Below are positions 1 through 8,155 of a stretch of DNA of 47,450 nucleotides, piece after piece. Origin of the DNA: an uncultured Eubacteriales bacterium. GTDB lineage: Bacteria > Bacillota > Clostridia > Christensenellales > Aristaeellaceae. A program made the translations under genes and the position numbers. Under the pieces are notes generated by a model. That model did no database searches, was not told where the DNA came from, and worked only from the letters and a program-made list of their open reading frames with translations. The DNA lies in the NCBI GenBank assembly GCA_902781095.1, contig CACZHW010000017.1, forward strand, positions 1 to 47,450. The letters are read 5' to 3'. Every line of letters starts with the position of its first letter. Position 1 is the first letter of the stretch.

Positions 1-99
1 GCATGCCACCTCTCCCGCAGGGAGAGGCAAGGGGAGAGCGGAGAAAAGCCCTCTCCGTCATGCCTGCGGCATGCCACCTCTCCCGCAGGGAGAGGCAAG
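1..99. repeat. Two exact 31-bp direct repeats, each with a hairpin
   Basis: Bases 1-31 and 69-99 are identical. Each copy holds a perfect 8-bp stem, CCTCTCCC/GGGAGAGG, around a GCA loop (9-27 and 77-95). No gene is supported here; an open frame through the repeats has no resemblance to a known protein. The elements look like the short mobile-looking intergenic hairpins scattered through Clostridia genomes. The window starts on the first base of the repeat, which fits an assembly break. Confidence 0.8.
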
Positions 100-128
100 A
101 GAACTGCGGAGAGACATCCTCAGCCTTG

Positions 129-327
129 GCTCCCCCTTTGGGGGAGCTGCCGGGCGAAGCCCGGCTGAGAGGGCGAAGGAGCTCTGTAAGCCTTGCCTTC
201 CCCTTTAGGGGAAGGTGTCGCGGCGTTAGCCGTGACGGATGAGGTCCTTGTCTGAGAGGCAAATCGAAACGGATGAGGTCCCGGCTCCCCTGAAAGGGAA
301 GCTGTCGCCGGAGGCGACTGAAGTGTT
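129..327. repeat. Composite of intergenic palindromic repeat elements
   Basis: Several hairpins follow one another: CTCCCCC-TTT-GGGGGAG (130-146), GCCGGGC-GAA-GCCCGGC (149-165), TTCCCC/GGGGAA (about 200-214), a GTC-GCGGC/GCCGTGAC arm ending in GGATGAGG (about 215-246), and a further GGATGAGG followed by GGCTCCCC/GGGAAGC and GTCGCC/GGCGAC arms (270-320). This is the pattern of modular intergenic repeats in gut Clostridia. I see no promoter or gene in this stretch. They separate whatever lies upstream, perhaps nrdD, from nrdG. Confidence 0.65.
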
Positions 328-360
328 TACGGCGAGGCGGATGACGTTCAGGAGGATTCC

Positions 361-882
361 ATGTACTACGGCGAGATCAAAAACTGCGACGTGGCCGACG
401 GTCCCGGCGTGCGCGTGACCCTCTTCGTCTCCGGCTGCACCAACCGGTGCGAGGGGTGCTTCCAGCCGCAGACATGGGACTTCACCTACGGCCGGCCGTA
501 TACGCAGGAGACGGAAGAGGAACTGCTGCGCCTGCTCTCGCCCGGCTATATCCGGGGGCTGACGCTGCTGGGCGGCGAACCCTTTGAGCCGGAAAACCAG
601 CGCGCGCTTGTGCCGCTGCTGCGGCGCGTGCGGCGCGAACTGCCGGGCAAGGACATCTGGGCTTTCTCCGGCTATACGCTGGAGACGCTGCTTTCCCCGG
701 ACAGCCGCGCCCATTGCGAGGCGACGGCGGAGATGCTCTCGCTGCTGGACGTGCTGGTGGACGGGCCCTTCGTGCAGGCAAAACGGAACCTGATGCTGCG
801 CTTCCGCGGCTCCGAGAACCAGCGGCTGCTGGACGTCCCCGCGAGCCTTGCGGCCGGCCGGGCCGCTCTCTGGGAGGGCTGA
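361..882 (+). CDS. nrdG: Anaerobic ribonucleotide reductase activating protein (class III, radical SAM)
   Basis: The 173-residue product has the size and layout of NrdG. This radical-SAM enzyme uses a 4Fe-4S cluster and S-adenosylmethionine to form the glycyl radical on the class III reductase NrdD. The cluster motif C-T-N-R-C-E-G-C (CxxxCxxC) lies near residues 26-33, and the typical TLLGGEPFEPEN segment follows near residues 75-86. The ATG is preceded by CAGGAGGA at good spacing. NrdD is not in the window; in many Clostridia it lies directly upstream, but here only repeats are seen. An oxygen-sensitive enzyme of this kind points to an anaerobe. The family assignment is firm. Confidence 0.93.
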   Translation: MYYGEIKNCDVADGPGVRVTLFVSGCTNRCEGCFQPQTWDFTYGRPYTQETEEELLRLLSPGYIRGLTLLGGEPFEPENQRALVPLLRRVRRELPGKDIWAFSGYTLETLLSPDSRAHCEATAEMLSLLDVLVDGPFVQAKRNLMLRFRGSENQRLLDVPASLAAGRAALWEG

Positions 883-900
883 GAAAAGCGCGGGGCATCC

Positions 901-930
901 TTGCAATGCGGGGTGCGATGCGGTTATAAT
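901..930 (+). promoter_or_regulatory. Sigma-A type promoter of the glycosyltransferase gene
   Basis: TTGCAA (901-906) and TATAAT (925-930) are separated by 18 bp. They lie about 40 bases upstream of the ATG at 969. There is no terminator between nrdG and this promoter, so read-through is possible. Confidence 0.65.
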
Positions 931-968
931 AAAAGGTGAAAATGCCGCATGACGAGGGAGAGAGCGCT

Positions 969-1931
969 ATGGACAGGATTGCCGTACTGATTCCCTGCTA
1001 CAACGAGAGCCTGACGGTGGCCAAGGTGGTGGGCGACTACAAGCGTGTGCTGCCGGAGGCGACGGTTTACGTCTACGACAACAACTCGTCGGACGGGACG
1101 GACGAGATCGCCAGGCGCGCCGGCGCCGTGGTGCGCTACGAGCACAAGCAGGGCAAGGGCAACGTCATCCGCAGCATGTTCCGCGACATCGACGCCGAGG
1201 TGTACCTCATGATCGACGGGGACGACACCTACCCGTGCGAGGCTGCGCGGGAGATGTGCGACAAGGTGCTGAGGGACGGCGCGGACATGGTGGTGGGCGA
1301 CAGGCTGAGCTCCACTTACTTTACGGAGAACAAGCGCCCCTTCCACAACTTCGGCAATTCGCTCGTGCGCTCCCTCATCAACCGGCTGTTTAAAAGCGAC
1401 ATCCGGGACATCATGACGGGCTACCGGGCGTTCAGCTACCGCTTCGTCAAGACCTTCCCCGTGCTGTCCCGGGCTTTTGAGATCGAGACGGAGATGACGA
1501 TCCACGCCGTGGACAAGAACCTGAACGTCGCCAACGTGGTGGTGGATTACCGCGACAGGCCGGAGGGCAGCGAGTCGAAGCTTTCCACCTATTCAGACGG
1601 CGCGAAGGTGCTGGGCACCATCGCCAGGCTGTTCAAGAATTACCGGCCGTTCCCGTTCTTCACCGCGATCGCGGGCGTGCTGATGCTCATCGGCCTTTGC
1701 TTTTTCATCCCGGTGCTCGTCAGCTTCTTCCGCACCGGGCTGGTGGAGCGGTTCCCGACGCTCATCGTCTCGTGCTTTATCATGCTGACGGCCGTGCTGT
1801 GCTTCTTCTCCGGCGTCATCCTTTCCACGCTGGTGGCGCAGGAGCGACAGGGGTTTGAACTGACGCTGAACCGCGCGCAGGACCGCTTCAGCGATCTCAA
1901 AAAAGCGGAAGATTCGCCGCGGCGCGATTGA
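969..1931 (+). CDS. Family 2 glycosyltransferase with two C-terminal membrane segments
   Basis: The 320-residue protein begins with a GT-A fold: LIPCYNES near the N-terminus, DNNSSDGT near residue 40 and the metal-binding D-G-D-D-T-Y-P near residue 85. This resembles dolichol-phosphate-mannose synthase-like and polyprenyl-phosphate glycosyltransferases. Two hydrophobic segments (about residues 230-255 and 265-290) should anchor it in the membrane, so it probably transfers a sugar from a nucleotide donor to a lipid carrier for envelope glycans. I chose ATG 969 because GAGGGAG sits just upstream; an in-frame ATG at 936 has no site. The TGA stop lies inside the -35 box of the next promoter. The sugar specificity cannot be read from the sequence. 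Confidence 0.85.
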   Translation: MDRIAVLIPCYNESLTVAKVVGDYKRVLPEATVYVYDNNSSDGTDEIARRAGAVVRYEHKQGKGNVIRSMFRDIDAEVYLMIDGDDTYPCEAAREMCDKVLRDGADMVVGDRLSSTYFTENKRPFHNFGNSLVRSLINRLFKSDIRDIMTGYRAFSYRFVKTFPVLSRAFEIETEMTIHAVDKNLNVANVVVDYRDRPEGSESKLSTYSDGAKVLGTIARLFKNYRPFPFFTAIAGVLMLIGLCFFIPVLVSFFRTGLVERFPTLIVSCFIMLTAVLCFFSGVILSTLVAQERQGFELTLNRAQDRFSDLKKAEDSPRRD

Positions 1932-1957
1932 CAAGCGCTGCGCCGTCAAGGTATAAT
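1928..1957 (+). promoter_or_regulatory. Consensus promoter of the valS T-box transcript
   Basis: TTGACA (1928-1933) and TATAAT (1952-1957) are both perfect, 18 bp apart. The -35 box overlaps the stop codon of the preceding glycosyltransferase gene. Transcription should start near 1964, directly at the T-box leader. Confidence 0.9.
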
Positions 1958-1963
1958 ATCCGC

Positions 1964-2196
1964 GTTTTGATACCTCCCGATGACGATGAGGAGTACCGGC
2001 GATCCACCCCAAGAGAGGACAGCCCCAGGCTGAAAGGCTGTCCGGGTACGGCGCCGGGAAGGTCGCCTCCGAGGGATCCGGCCGAGGGGCCGGACGGGGA
2101 AGCCCGATACAGCGCGAAGAGGCATCTGTTTGATGCGAAACAAGGTGGTACCACGCAAGCGCTCTGCGTCCTTCGGGATGCGGGCGCTTTTTTCGC
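1964..2196 (+). promoter_or_regulatory. T-box riboswitch, valine specifier GUC
   Basis: The leader contains the invariant T-box core AAGGTGGTACCACG (2142-2155), followed by a terminator hairpin with a TTCG loop and a T-run. Stem I shows the loop E pieces AGTA (1992-1995) and GAA (2058-2060). The codon placed after GAA plus one base is GTC (2062-2064), a valine codon that matches valS downstream. T-boxes bind uncharged tRNA, here tRNA-Val, which stabilises the antiterminator and lets transcription continue. The element probably governs the whole run from the small membrane protein to the DUF1846 gene, since the next clear terminator is at 9643. Confidence 0.93.
2158..2193 (+). terminator. T-box attenuator terminator
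   Basis: A stem pairs AGCGC with GCGCT, continues through C-T-G-C-G-T-C-C with GGATGCGG around a TTCG loop, and is followed by a run of T. It competes with the T-box antiterminator. Confidence 0.9.
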
Positions 2197-2210
2197 GGCA
2201 GGGAGGATCC

Positions 2211-2378
2211 ATGAATTTTTCACCGAGAATGCTGCCCGGGCTCGCGTTGCTGCTGTGCGGTGCGGCGCTGGCCCTTGCGGCGGGGCGCATTTGCCCCGGG
2301 GAAGGGGCTAAGAACCGGCTGAAACTGATCGGCGTGCTCATCGCGGCGGCGGGAGCGGCGCTGGTTTTCCTGGCATAA
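2211..2378 (+). CDS. Small two-segment membrane protein, unknown function
   Basis: This 55-residue ORF starts with ATG after GGGAGGA and lies between the T-box terminator and valS. Two hydrophobic stretches (about residues 8-24 and 38-55), separated by a short basic loop, predict a hairpin membrane protein ending almost at the lipid face. No family is recognised. It would be made only when the valine T-box reads through, so its expression should follow valine starvation. The ORF is short, but the strong ribosome binding site and the regular hydrophobic pattern support it as real. It could instead be a leader ORF whose translation affects valS. Confidence 0.6.
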   Translation: MNFSPRMLPGLALLLCGAALALAAGRICPGEGAKNRLKLIGVLIAAAGAALVFLA

Positions 2379-2399
2379 GAAAGAGGAGGACGAAGGAAG

Positions 2400-5120
2400 A
2401 TGGACAACAAAGGCGCGCCCGAGATGGCGAAAAACTACAACCCGCAGGAGCTGGAAGGGGAAATCTACCGCGAGTGGGAGGAGAGCGGCGCGTTCACCGC
2501 GCACCGCGTGGAGGGAAAGAAGCCTTTCACGATCGTGATGCCGCCGCCCAACATCACGGGCCAGCTGCACATGGGCCACGCCATGGACGGCGTGCTGCAG
2601 GACAGCCTGACGCGCTACCACCGCATGAAGGGCGATCCGACGCTGTGGCTGCCGGGCACCGATCACGCCTCCATCGCGACCGAGGTGAAGATCGTGGCGG
2701 CGATGGCCAAGGAGGGGCTCACCAAGCAGGACGTGGGCCGCGAGGGCTTCCTTGAGCGCGCGTGGGCCTGGAAGAAGGAGTACGGCGGGCGCATCGTGCG
2801 CCAGACGCGCCGCATGGGCAACAGCTGCGACTGGTCCCGCGAGCGCTTCACGATGGACGAAGGCTGCTCCAAGGCCGTCACGGAGGTGTTCAACCGCCTC
2901 TTCGAGAAGGGGCTCATCTACCGCGGCAACCGCATGATCAACTGGTGCCCCTGCTGCAAGACCTCCATTTCGGACGCGGAGGTGGAGTATGAGGAGCAGG
3001 AGGGCCGCTTCTGGCACCTGCTCTACCCCGTCAAGGAGACCGGGGAAATGCTGGAGCTGGCGACGACGCGCCCGGAGACGATGCTGGGCGATACCGCCGT
3101 GGCCATCAACCCGGAGGATGAGCGCTACCGCCACCTGCACGGCTGCCACGTGATGCTGCCGCTTACGAACCGGGAAATCCCCATTGTCTGCGACGAGCAC
3201 GCGGACATGGAAAAGGGGACGGGCGTGGTCAAGATCACGCCGGCCCACGATCCCAACGACTTCGAGGTCGGCCTGCGGCACAGCCTGCCGATCCTGCGCG
3301 TGTTCACCTACGACGGGCACATGACCGGCGCGGCGGAGAAGGCGGAGGCGGACGCGCTCTTTGAGAGCGGCAAGGCGACGGTGAACGAACCGCGCGTCTT
3401 CGACTGCGGCAAGTACGCGGGCCTTACGACGATGGAGGCGCGCAAGGCCATCGTGGAGGACCTGACGGCGGGCGGCTTCCTCAAGTCCGTGGAGACGATC
3501 AGCCACGAGGTGGGCACCTGCTACCGCTGCCATACGACCATCGAGCCGATGGTCTCCAAGCAGTGGTTTGTCAAGATGGCGCCGCTGGCGGAGCCGGCGA
3601 TCGCCTGCGTGAAGGACGGCCGCACGAAGTTCGTGCCGGAGCGCTTCACGCGCAACTACCTGAGCTGGATGGAGAACATCCGCGACTGGTGCATCTCCCG
3701 CCAGCTGTGGTGGGGCCACCGGATCCCCGCGTGGTACTGCGACGACTGCGGCGAGACGATCGTTTCCCGCACGGCGCCGGCCGTCTGCCCCAAGTGCGGC
3801 GGGACGCACCTTGCGCAGGACGAGGACGTGCTGGACACGTGGTTCTCTTCCGCGCTGTGGCCCTTCTCCACGCTGGGCTGGCCGGTGGACACGGAGGACC
3901 TGCGCTACTTCTATCCCACGTCCGTACTGGTGACGGGCTACGACATCATCTTCTTCTGGGTCGCCCGCATGATCTTCTCCGGCTGCGAGCAGATGGGCGA
4001 GCCGCCTTTCCACACCGTGTTGATTCACGGCCTGGTGCGCGACACGCAGGGCCGCAAGATGTCCAAATCGCTGGGCAACGGCGTGGATCCGCTGGAGGTC
4101 ATCGATAAGTACGGCGCGGACGCGCTGCGCTTCTCCCTGGTGATGGGCGTGAGCCCCGGAAACGACATGCGCTTCTCCGACGACAAGGTGGAGAGCGCGC
4201 GCAACTTCGCCAATAAGATTTGGAACGCGAGCCGCTTCGTGCTGATGAACATGGACGGCGCGGCGGAAGAGCTCGCGGGCAAGACCTTCTCCACTCCGGA
4301 CAAGTGGATCCTGACGCGGCTTAACGAGACCGTGCGCCAGGTGACGCAGCACTTTGAGGAGTACGACCTGGGCCTTGCGGCGCAGAAGATCTACGACTTT
4401 GCCTGGAGCGAGTTCTGCGACTGGTACATCGAGCTGGCGAAGGTCAGCCTGGCGGGCGAGGGCCGCGCGGCGACGCTGGCGGTGCTGCGCCATACGCTCA
4501 TCGCGCTGCTCAAGATGCTGCATCCGTTCATGCCCTTCCTCACGGAGGCGGTTTACCGCAGCGTGCCGGGCACGGAGGGGACGATCATGCTCTCCAGCTG
4601 GCCGCAGGCGGACGACGCTCTGTGCTTCGAACAGGAAGCGCGGCAGATGGAGGACGTGATGGACGTCATCCGCGCCGTGCGCAACCTGCGCGCGGAGATG
4701 AACGTGGCCGTGGGCCGCAGGGCGCACCTGATCGTGCGCGCGCACGAGGGGCACGAGCAGGCGATGGCCGAGGCGGGCAGCTTCCTCATGCGGCTGGCCT
4801 GGGCGAGCAGTGTCTCACTGATGGAAGCCGGGGAAGCGGCGCCTGCCGGCACCGTCTCCTGCGTTTGCGACGCGGCGGAGGTCTACATCCCGCTGGGCGA
4901 CCTGGTGGACATCGACAAGGAGATCGCACGGTTGACCAAGGAGGCCGACGGGACGGCCAGGGAAATCGAGCGCGCGGAGGCGAAACTCGCCAACCCGGGC
5001 TTTACGGGCAAGGCGCCGGCACAGCTGGTGGCCAAGGAGCGCGAGAAGCTGGAGGCCAACCGCCTGAAGCTGCAGAATCTCGGCGCGCGCATTGAAGAGC
5101 TGGGAAAGATGAAGGCGTAA
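2400..5120 (+). CDS. valS: Valyl-tRNA synthetase
   Basis: The 906-residue class I synthetase charges tRNA-Val and edits mis-activated threonine. The HIGH motif appears as H-M-G-H (residues 57-60, after PPPNITGQL) and the KMSKS loop at residues 553-557. Between them lies the large CP1 editing domain with TTRPETMLGDTAVAINP. Paired cysteines (CDDCGE, CPKCGG, about residues 447-468) suggest a zinc site near the active domain. The anticodon-binding helical domain and a C-terminal coiled-coil arm rich in E, K and A finish the protein. The length is normal. ATG 2400 has an AGAGGAGG site; ATG 2424 is an alternative start. The gene is controlled by the upstream T-box and is followed after 35 bases by rsmH. 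Confidence 0.98.
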   Translation: MDNKGAPEMAKNYNPQELEGEIYREWEESGAFTAHRVEGKKPFTIVMPPPNITGQLHMGHAMDGVLQDSLTRYHRMKGDPTLWLPGTDHASIATEVKIVAAMAKEGLTKQDVGREGFLERAWAWKKEYGGRIVRQTRRMGNSCDWSRERFTMDEGCSKAVTEVFNRLFEKGLIYRGNRMINWCPCCKTSISDAEVEYEEQEGRFWHLLYPVKETGEMLELATTRPETMLGDTAVAINPEDERYRHLHGCHVMLPLTNREIPIVCDEHADMEKGTGVVKITPAHDPNDFEVGLRHSLPILRVFTYDGHMTGAAEKAEADALFESGKATVNEPRVFDCGKYAGLTTMEARKAIVEDLTAGGFLKSVETISHEVGTCYRCHTTIEPMVSKQWFVKMAPLAEPAIACVKDGRTKFVPERFTRNYLSWMENIRDWCISRQLWWGHRIPAWYCDDCGETIVSRTAPAVCPKCGGTHLAQDEDVLDTWFSSALWPFSTLGWPVDTEDLRYFYPTSVLVTGYDIIFFWVARMIFSGCEQMGEPPFHTVLIHGLVRDTQGRKMSKSLGNGVDPLEVIDKYGADALRFSLVMGVSPGNDMRFSDDKVESARNFANKIWNASRFVLMNMDGAAEELAGKTFSTPDKWILTRLNETVRQVTQHFEEYDLGLAAQKIYDFAWSEFCDWYIELAKVSLAGEGRAATLAVLRHTLIALLKMLHPFMPFLTEAVYRSVPGTEGTIMLSSWPQADDALCFEQEARQMEDVMDVIRAVRNLRAEMNVAVGRRAHLIVRAHEGHEQAMAEAGSFLMRLAWASSVSLMEAGEAAPAGTVSCVCDAAEVYIPLGDLVDIDKEIARLTKEADGTAREIERAEAKLANPGFTGKAPAQLVAKEREKLEANRLKLQNLGARIEELGKMKA

Positions 5121-5155
5121 CTGCCCGCAGCGGAGAAAACAATCGGAGTAAGACA

Positions 5156-6109
5156 ATGCAGTTTTCGCATGTCAGCGTGATGCTGAAGGAAACGGTGGAC
5201 CTGCTGAACGTGAGGGAAGGCGGCATCTATGTCGACGGCACCCTGGGCGGCGGCGGACACAGCGAAGAAATCCTTCGCAGGCTGGGCGGGGGCGGGCACC
5301 TGTACGGCATCGACCGGGATGACGACGCCCTCGCGGCGGCGTCCGCCCGGCTTGCCGGCGCAGGCAATTTCACGGCGGTCAAGGGAAACTTTCACGACGT
5401 CCGGGAACTGCTCTCGGAGCGCGGCGTAACCGCAATCGACGGCATGACGGTGGACCTGGGCGTCAGTTCCTGGCAGCTGGACGCACCGGAACGCGGCTTT
5501 TCCTACCACGGCGAGGCGCCGCTGGACATGCGCATGGACCAGCGGCAGCCGCTGACGGCGGCCACGATCGTCAACGAGTGGCCCCAGGAGGAGATCGCCC
5601 GTATCCTGCGGGAAAATGCGGAGGAAAAGTGGGCGGCGCGCATCGCTGCCATCATCTGCGAACACCGGGAGCAGAAGCCGCTGCAAACGACGGCGGACCT
5701 GGTCCGGTGCGTGGACGCGGCAATCCCGAAGCGCGTGCGCATGCAGGAAGAGGGACACAGCGCCCGCCGGACCTTTCAGGCGCTGCGCATCGCGGTCAAC
5801 GACGAACTGGAGCCGCTTTCGCAGGCGCTGTGCGACATGGCCAGGATGCTGCGGCCCGGCGGGCGTCTGGCGGTGCTGACCTTCCACTCGCTGGAGGACC
5901 GCATCGTAAAGCAGACCTTCCGCCGGCTGGCCAATCCGTGCATCTGCCCGCCGAGAATCCCGGTGTGCGTCTGCGGCAGGATCCCGCAGGTCCGCCTGCT
6001 GGGAGGGGGTCAGAAACCGTCGAAGGAAGAAATTGCCGCCAACCCGCGCGCGCACAGCGCGATGCTGCGCGGCGTGGAGCGCCTTGACGCGCCCGAGTGG
6101 CGGATATGA
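5156..6109 (+). CDS. rsmH: 16S rRNA (cytosine-1402-N4) methyltransferase
   Basis: RsmH (MraW) methylates N4 of C1402 in the ribosomal P site. The 317-residue protein carries the SAM-binding segment VDGTLGGGGHSEEIL (about residues 25-39), the family signature DLGVSSWQLD (about residue 100), the inserted helical domain, and LTFHSLEDRIVKQ near residue 240. In most Firmicutes rsmH lies in the mraZ-rsmH-ftsL-pbp division cluster. Here it sits after valS and directly before rsmI, whose product modifies the same nucleotide. No mraZ, ftsL or penicillin-binding protein gene is nearby. Start ATG 5156 follows a GGAGTAAG site. Confidence 0.97.
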   Translation: MQFSHVSVMLKETVDLLNVREGGIYVDGTLGGGGHSEEILRRLGGGGHLYGIDRDDDALAAASARLAGAGNFTAVKGNFHDVRELLSERGVTAIDGMTVDLGVSSWQLDAPERGFSYHGEAPLDMRMDQRQPLTAATIVNEWPQEEIARILRENAEEKWAARIAAIICEHREQKPLQTTADLVRCVDAAIPKRVRMQEEGHSARRTFQALRIAVNDELEPLSQALCDMARMLRPGGRLAVLTFHSLEDRIVKQTFRRLANPCICPPRIPVCVCGRIPQVRLLGGGQKPSKEEIAANPRAHSAMLRGVERLDAPEWRI

Positions 6110-6151
6110 GGTAACGAAGCCGTGCGCCTGCGCGGCGAATGAGGATAAAGA

Positions 6152-7018
6152 ATGCCCAGATTATATGTGGTCGCGACGCCGATCGGCAACCTGTCGGACC
6201 TGAGCCCGCGCGCGCTGGAGGTGCTGGGGTCCTGCGACCTCATCGCGGCGGAAGACACGCGGGTGACGCGCCAGCTGCTGCAGCATTTCGGCGTGCGGAC
6301 GCCCTGCGTCTCCAACCACCGGCACAATGAAGAGGAGAAGGCGGCGCCGCTCGTCGCCCGGATGCTGGAAGAAGATTTGTCCGTCGCGCTGGTGACGGAC
6401 GCGGGGACGCCCGCGGTCAGCGATCCGGGCAGTTTTCTGGTGGACGAGGCGCTGAAGGCCGGCATCGAGGTGCTGGCGGTTCCGGGCCCGACGGCCATGG
6501 CCGCAGCGCTCTCCGTCTCCGGTTTCGACACGAGGGAGTTTGCCTTCTACGGCTTTCTGCCGCGCAAGCGGGGCGAACTGGCGGAGAAGCTGCGCGCCAT
6601 TGCGGCCTCCGGCGTACCGGTGGCGGTCGTGCACGAGTCGCCCCACCGCGTGATCGAACTCGTGCGGACGATTGCCGGGACGCTCCCGGGCTGCCGGATC
6701 AGCGCGAGCTGCGATTTGACGAAGCTCTACGAGAAGACCATCCGCGGTACGGCGGAAGAGGTCCTGGCGCTGCTGTCGGCCAACGAGAAGGCTGAAAAAG
6801 GCGAGTACTGCCTGGTGCTGGATCTGCACGGGACGGACGTGGGGAAGGAAAAAGAAGAAGCCGCGGCGCTGACGCCGGAGCTTGCGCTGCTGGAGCGCAT
6901 GCTGCAGGGCGAGACGCTGCGGGAGGCCGCTGCCGCGCTGAACGGCGCGGGGCTGCGGCGCAACGAGGTATACCGCGCGAAGGAGAAGGTTCGCGCGTTT
7001 CTGGAGGATGCGGAATGA
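6152..7018 (+). CDS. rsmI: 16S rRNA (cytidine-1402-2'-O) methyltransferase
   Basis: RsmI adds the ribose 2'-O-methyl group to C1402, the base that RsmH methylates. The 288-residue protein has the tetrapyrrole-methylase fold: LYVVATPIGNLSDLSPRALE at the N-terminus, AAEDTRVTRQLL, and VTDAGTPAVSDPG near residue 90, with the short C-terminal RsmI domain ending in RNEVYRAKEKV. Start ATG 6152 follows GAGGATAAAG. The gap to rsmH is 42 bases and to the LRR gene 18 bases, so co-transcription is likely. In many Firmicutes rsmI lies instead near yabA and the tmk/holB group. Confidence 0.96.
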   Translation: MPRLYVVATPIGNLSDLSPRALEVLGSCDLIAAEDTRVTRQLLQHFGVRTPCVSNHRHNEEEKAAPLVARMLEEDLSVALVTDAGTPAVSDPGSFLVDEALKAGIEVLAVPGPTAMAAALSVSGFDTREFAFYGFLPRKRGELAEKLRAIAASGVPVAVVHESPHRVIELVRTIAGTLPGCRISASCDLTKLYEKTIRGTAEEVLALLSANEKAEKGEYCLVLDLHGTDVGKEKEEAAALTPELALLERMLQGETLREAAAALNGAGLRRNEVYRAKEKVRAFLEDAE

Positions 7019-7036
7019 AGAACCGGAGGGCGAAGG

Positions 7037-8137
7037 ATGACGGATGACAGGGAAACCCGGACGGGTGAGGGCCGCGTGCTGGGGCAGGACGGCTTCAGCC
7101 TGCGGATCGGAGGGATGCCCGGGCCCCGGCAGACAGCGGTCCCCGCGGCACGCAGCCGCCTCGCCTTTTCGGAAAACGGGGACGGAAGCTTTACGGTGGT
7201 TCGATGCCTCGATGCGCAGGCGGACGACGTCAACATCTCCTTTGAAGCGGGGGAGCGCCCCGTTACCGCCATCGCGCCGCACGCCTTTGAAGGCTGCCGG
7301 GCGCTGGTGCGCGTCGTCCTGCCGCCGGAGCTTCGGCAGATCGGGGAGATGGCCTTCCTTGGCTGCCAGCACCTCAGGCGGCTTGTCATCCCGGGGGGCG
7401 TGGAACGCGTCGGCACCCTGGCTTTTGCGCGCTGCACCGCGCTGACGCACGTCCGGCTTCAGCCCGGCGTGCATGCGCTCGGCCCCTCTTCCTTTTCCAA
7501 GTGCACGTCGCTTGTGCGCGTGGACATTCCGGATACCGTGCGCAGCTTCGGCGGAGGGGTGTTCTTCGGCTGCGGGCGGGGGCTCGTGCTCTACGGCGCG
7601 GAGAATTCCGCGGCGCGGCAGTACGCAGCGCTCAACGGGCTGACCTTTGACGCGGAGGCGTGGCGGCAGGACGAACACCTGCTGCTGGAGGAGGCGGAGG
7701 ATGGGACGCTGTGCGTGTGCGGTCTCCGCGATCCTTCGGTGATCCGCGTGGAGATTCCGGAGGAGCTGTGCGGCAGACGCATCTCGGCTATCGCGCCCAA
7801 GGCTTTCTTCGGCAACCGCACGCTGGAGCAGGCCGGGATCGGCGCAGGCGTCCGGGTTATCGGGGAGAGCGCGTTTATGGGGTGCACGGCACTGGAACTG
7901 TGCACATTCGAGAGGGGACTGGAGGAGATCGGCCCCAGCGCTTTCGCGGGCTGCGAACGGCTGGTGCAGGCCGTGCTGCCCTGGGGGATGAAGTGGGTCC
8001 GCCGCATGGCCTTTTTCGGCTGCACGCGGCTGGGATTCGTGAAGATGCCGAACGACACGCTGGTGGAAGGTCTGGCCTTCGAGGGCTGCGGACCCGCGCT
8101 GCGCGTCTTCGGCGGACGGCAGGAAGAGAGAATCTGA
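7037..8137 (+). CDS. BspA-type leucine-rich repeat protein without signal peptide
   Basis: The 366-residue protein contains two blocks of LRR_5 (BspA-like) repeats. The consensus is AFxGCxxLxxVxLPxxxxxIGxxAFxGC, running from about residues 72-190 and again from about 235-345. Between them is a stretch that closes one repeat block with a VLYGAENSAARQYAALNG-like motif. BspA-type repeats usually occur in secreted or surface proteins, but this N-terminus is polar (MTDDRETRTGEGR) with no signal peptide or membrane segment, so it should be cytosolic. Its place between rsmI and the DUF1846 gene on the valS transcript gives no clear function. It is probably a protein-binding scaffold (inference). Confidence 0.8.
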   Translation: MTDDRETRTGEGRVLGQDGFSLRIGGMPGPRQTAVPAARSRLAFSENGDGSFTVVRCLDAQADDVNISFEAGERPVTAIAPHAFEGCRALVRVVLPPELRQIGEMAFLGCQHLRRLVIPGGVERVGTLAFARCTALTHVRLQPGVHALGPSSFSKCTSLVRVDIPDTVRSFGGGVFFGCGRGLVLYGAENSAARQYAALNGLTFDAEAWRQDEHLLLEEAEDGTLCVCGLRDPSVIRVEIPEELCGRRISAIAPKAFFGNRTLEQAGIGAGVRVIGESAFMGCTALELCTFERGLEEIGPSAFAGCERLVQAVLPWGMKWVRRMAFFGCTRLGFVKMPNDTLVEGLAFEGCGPALRVFGGRQEERI

Positions 8138-8155
8138 CACGGAACGGAGGGACGC

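Noticed and set aside
1..99. CRISPR array or phage attachment site at the left end
   Set aside because: The 31-bp repeats are hairpin intergenic elements with a GCA loop. Other hairpins of different sequence follow, and no integrase or cas gene is present.
3..242. Open frame through the left-end repeats
   Set aside because: Composed of hairpin repeat elements, with no start site and no protein-like composition.
2220..4754. Very long open frame on the minus strand opposite valS, rich in His, Arg and Ala
   Set aside because: It is a mirror of the GC-rich codon pattern of valS. It has no recognisable domain, no ribosome binding site and covers the small gene and valS fully. Similar mirrors opposite 6161-9715, 9758-11413, 21961-24360, 36208-40476 and 43522-45873 were left out for the same reason.
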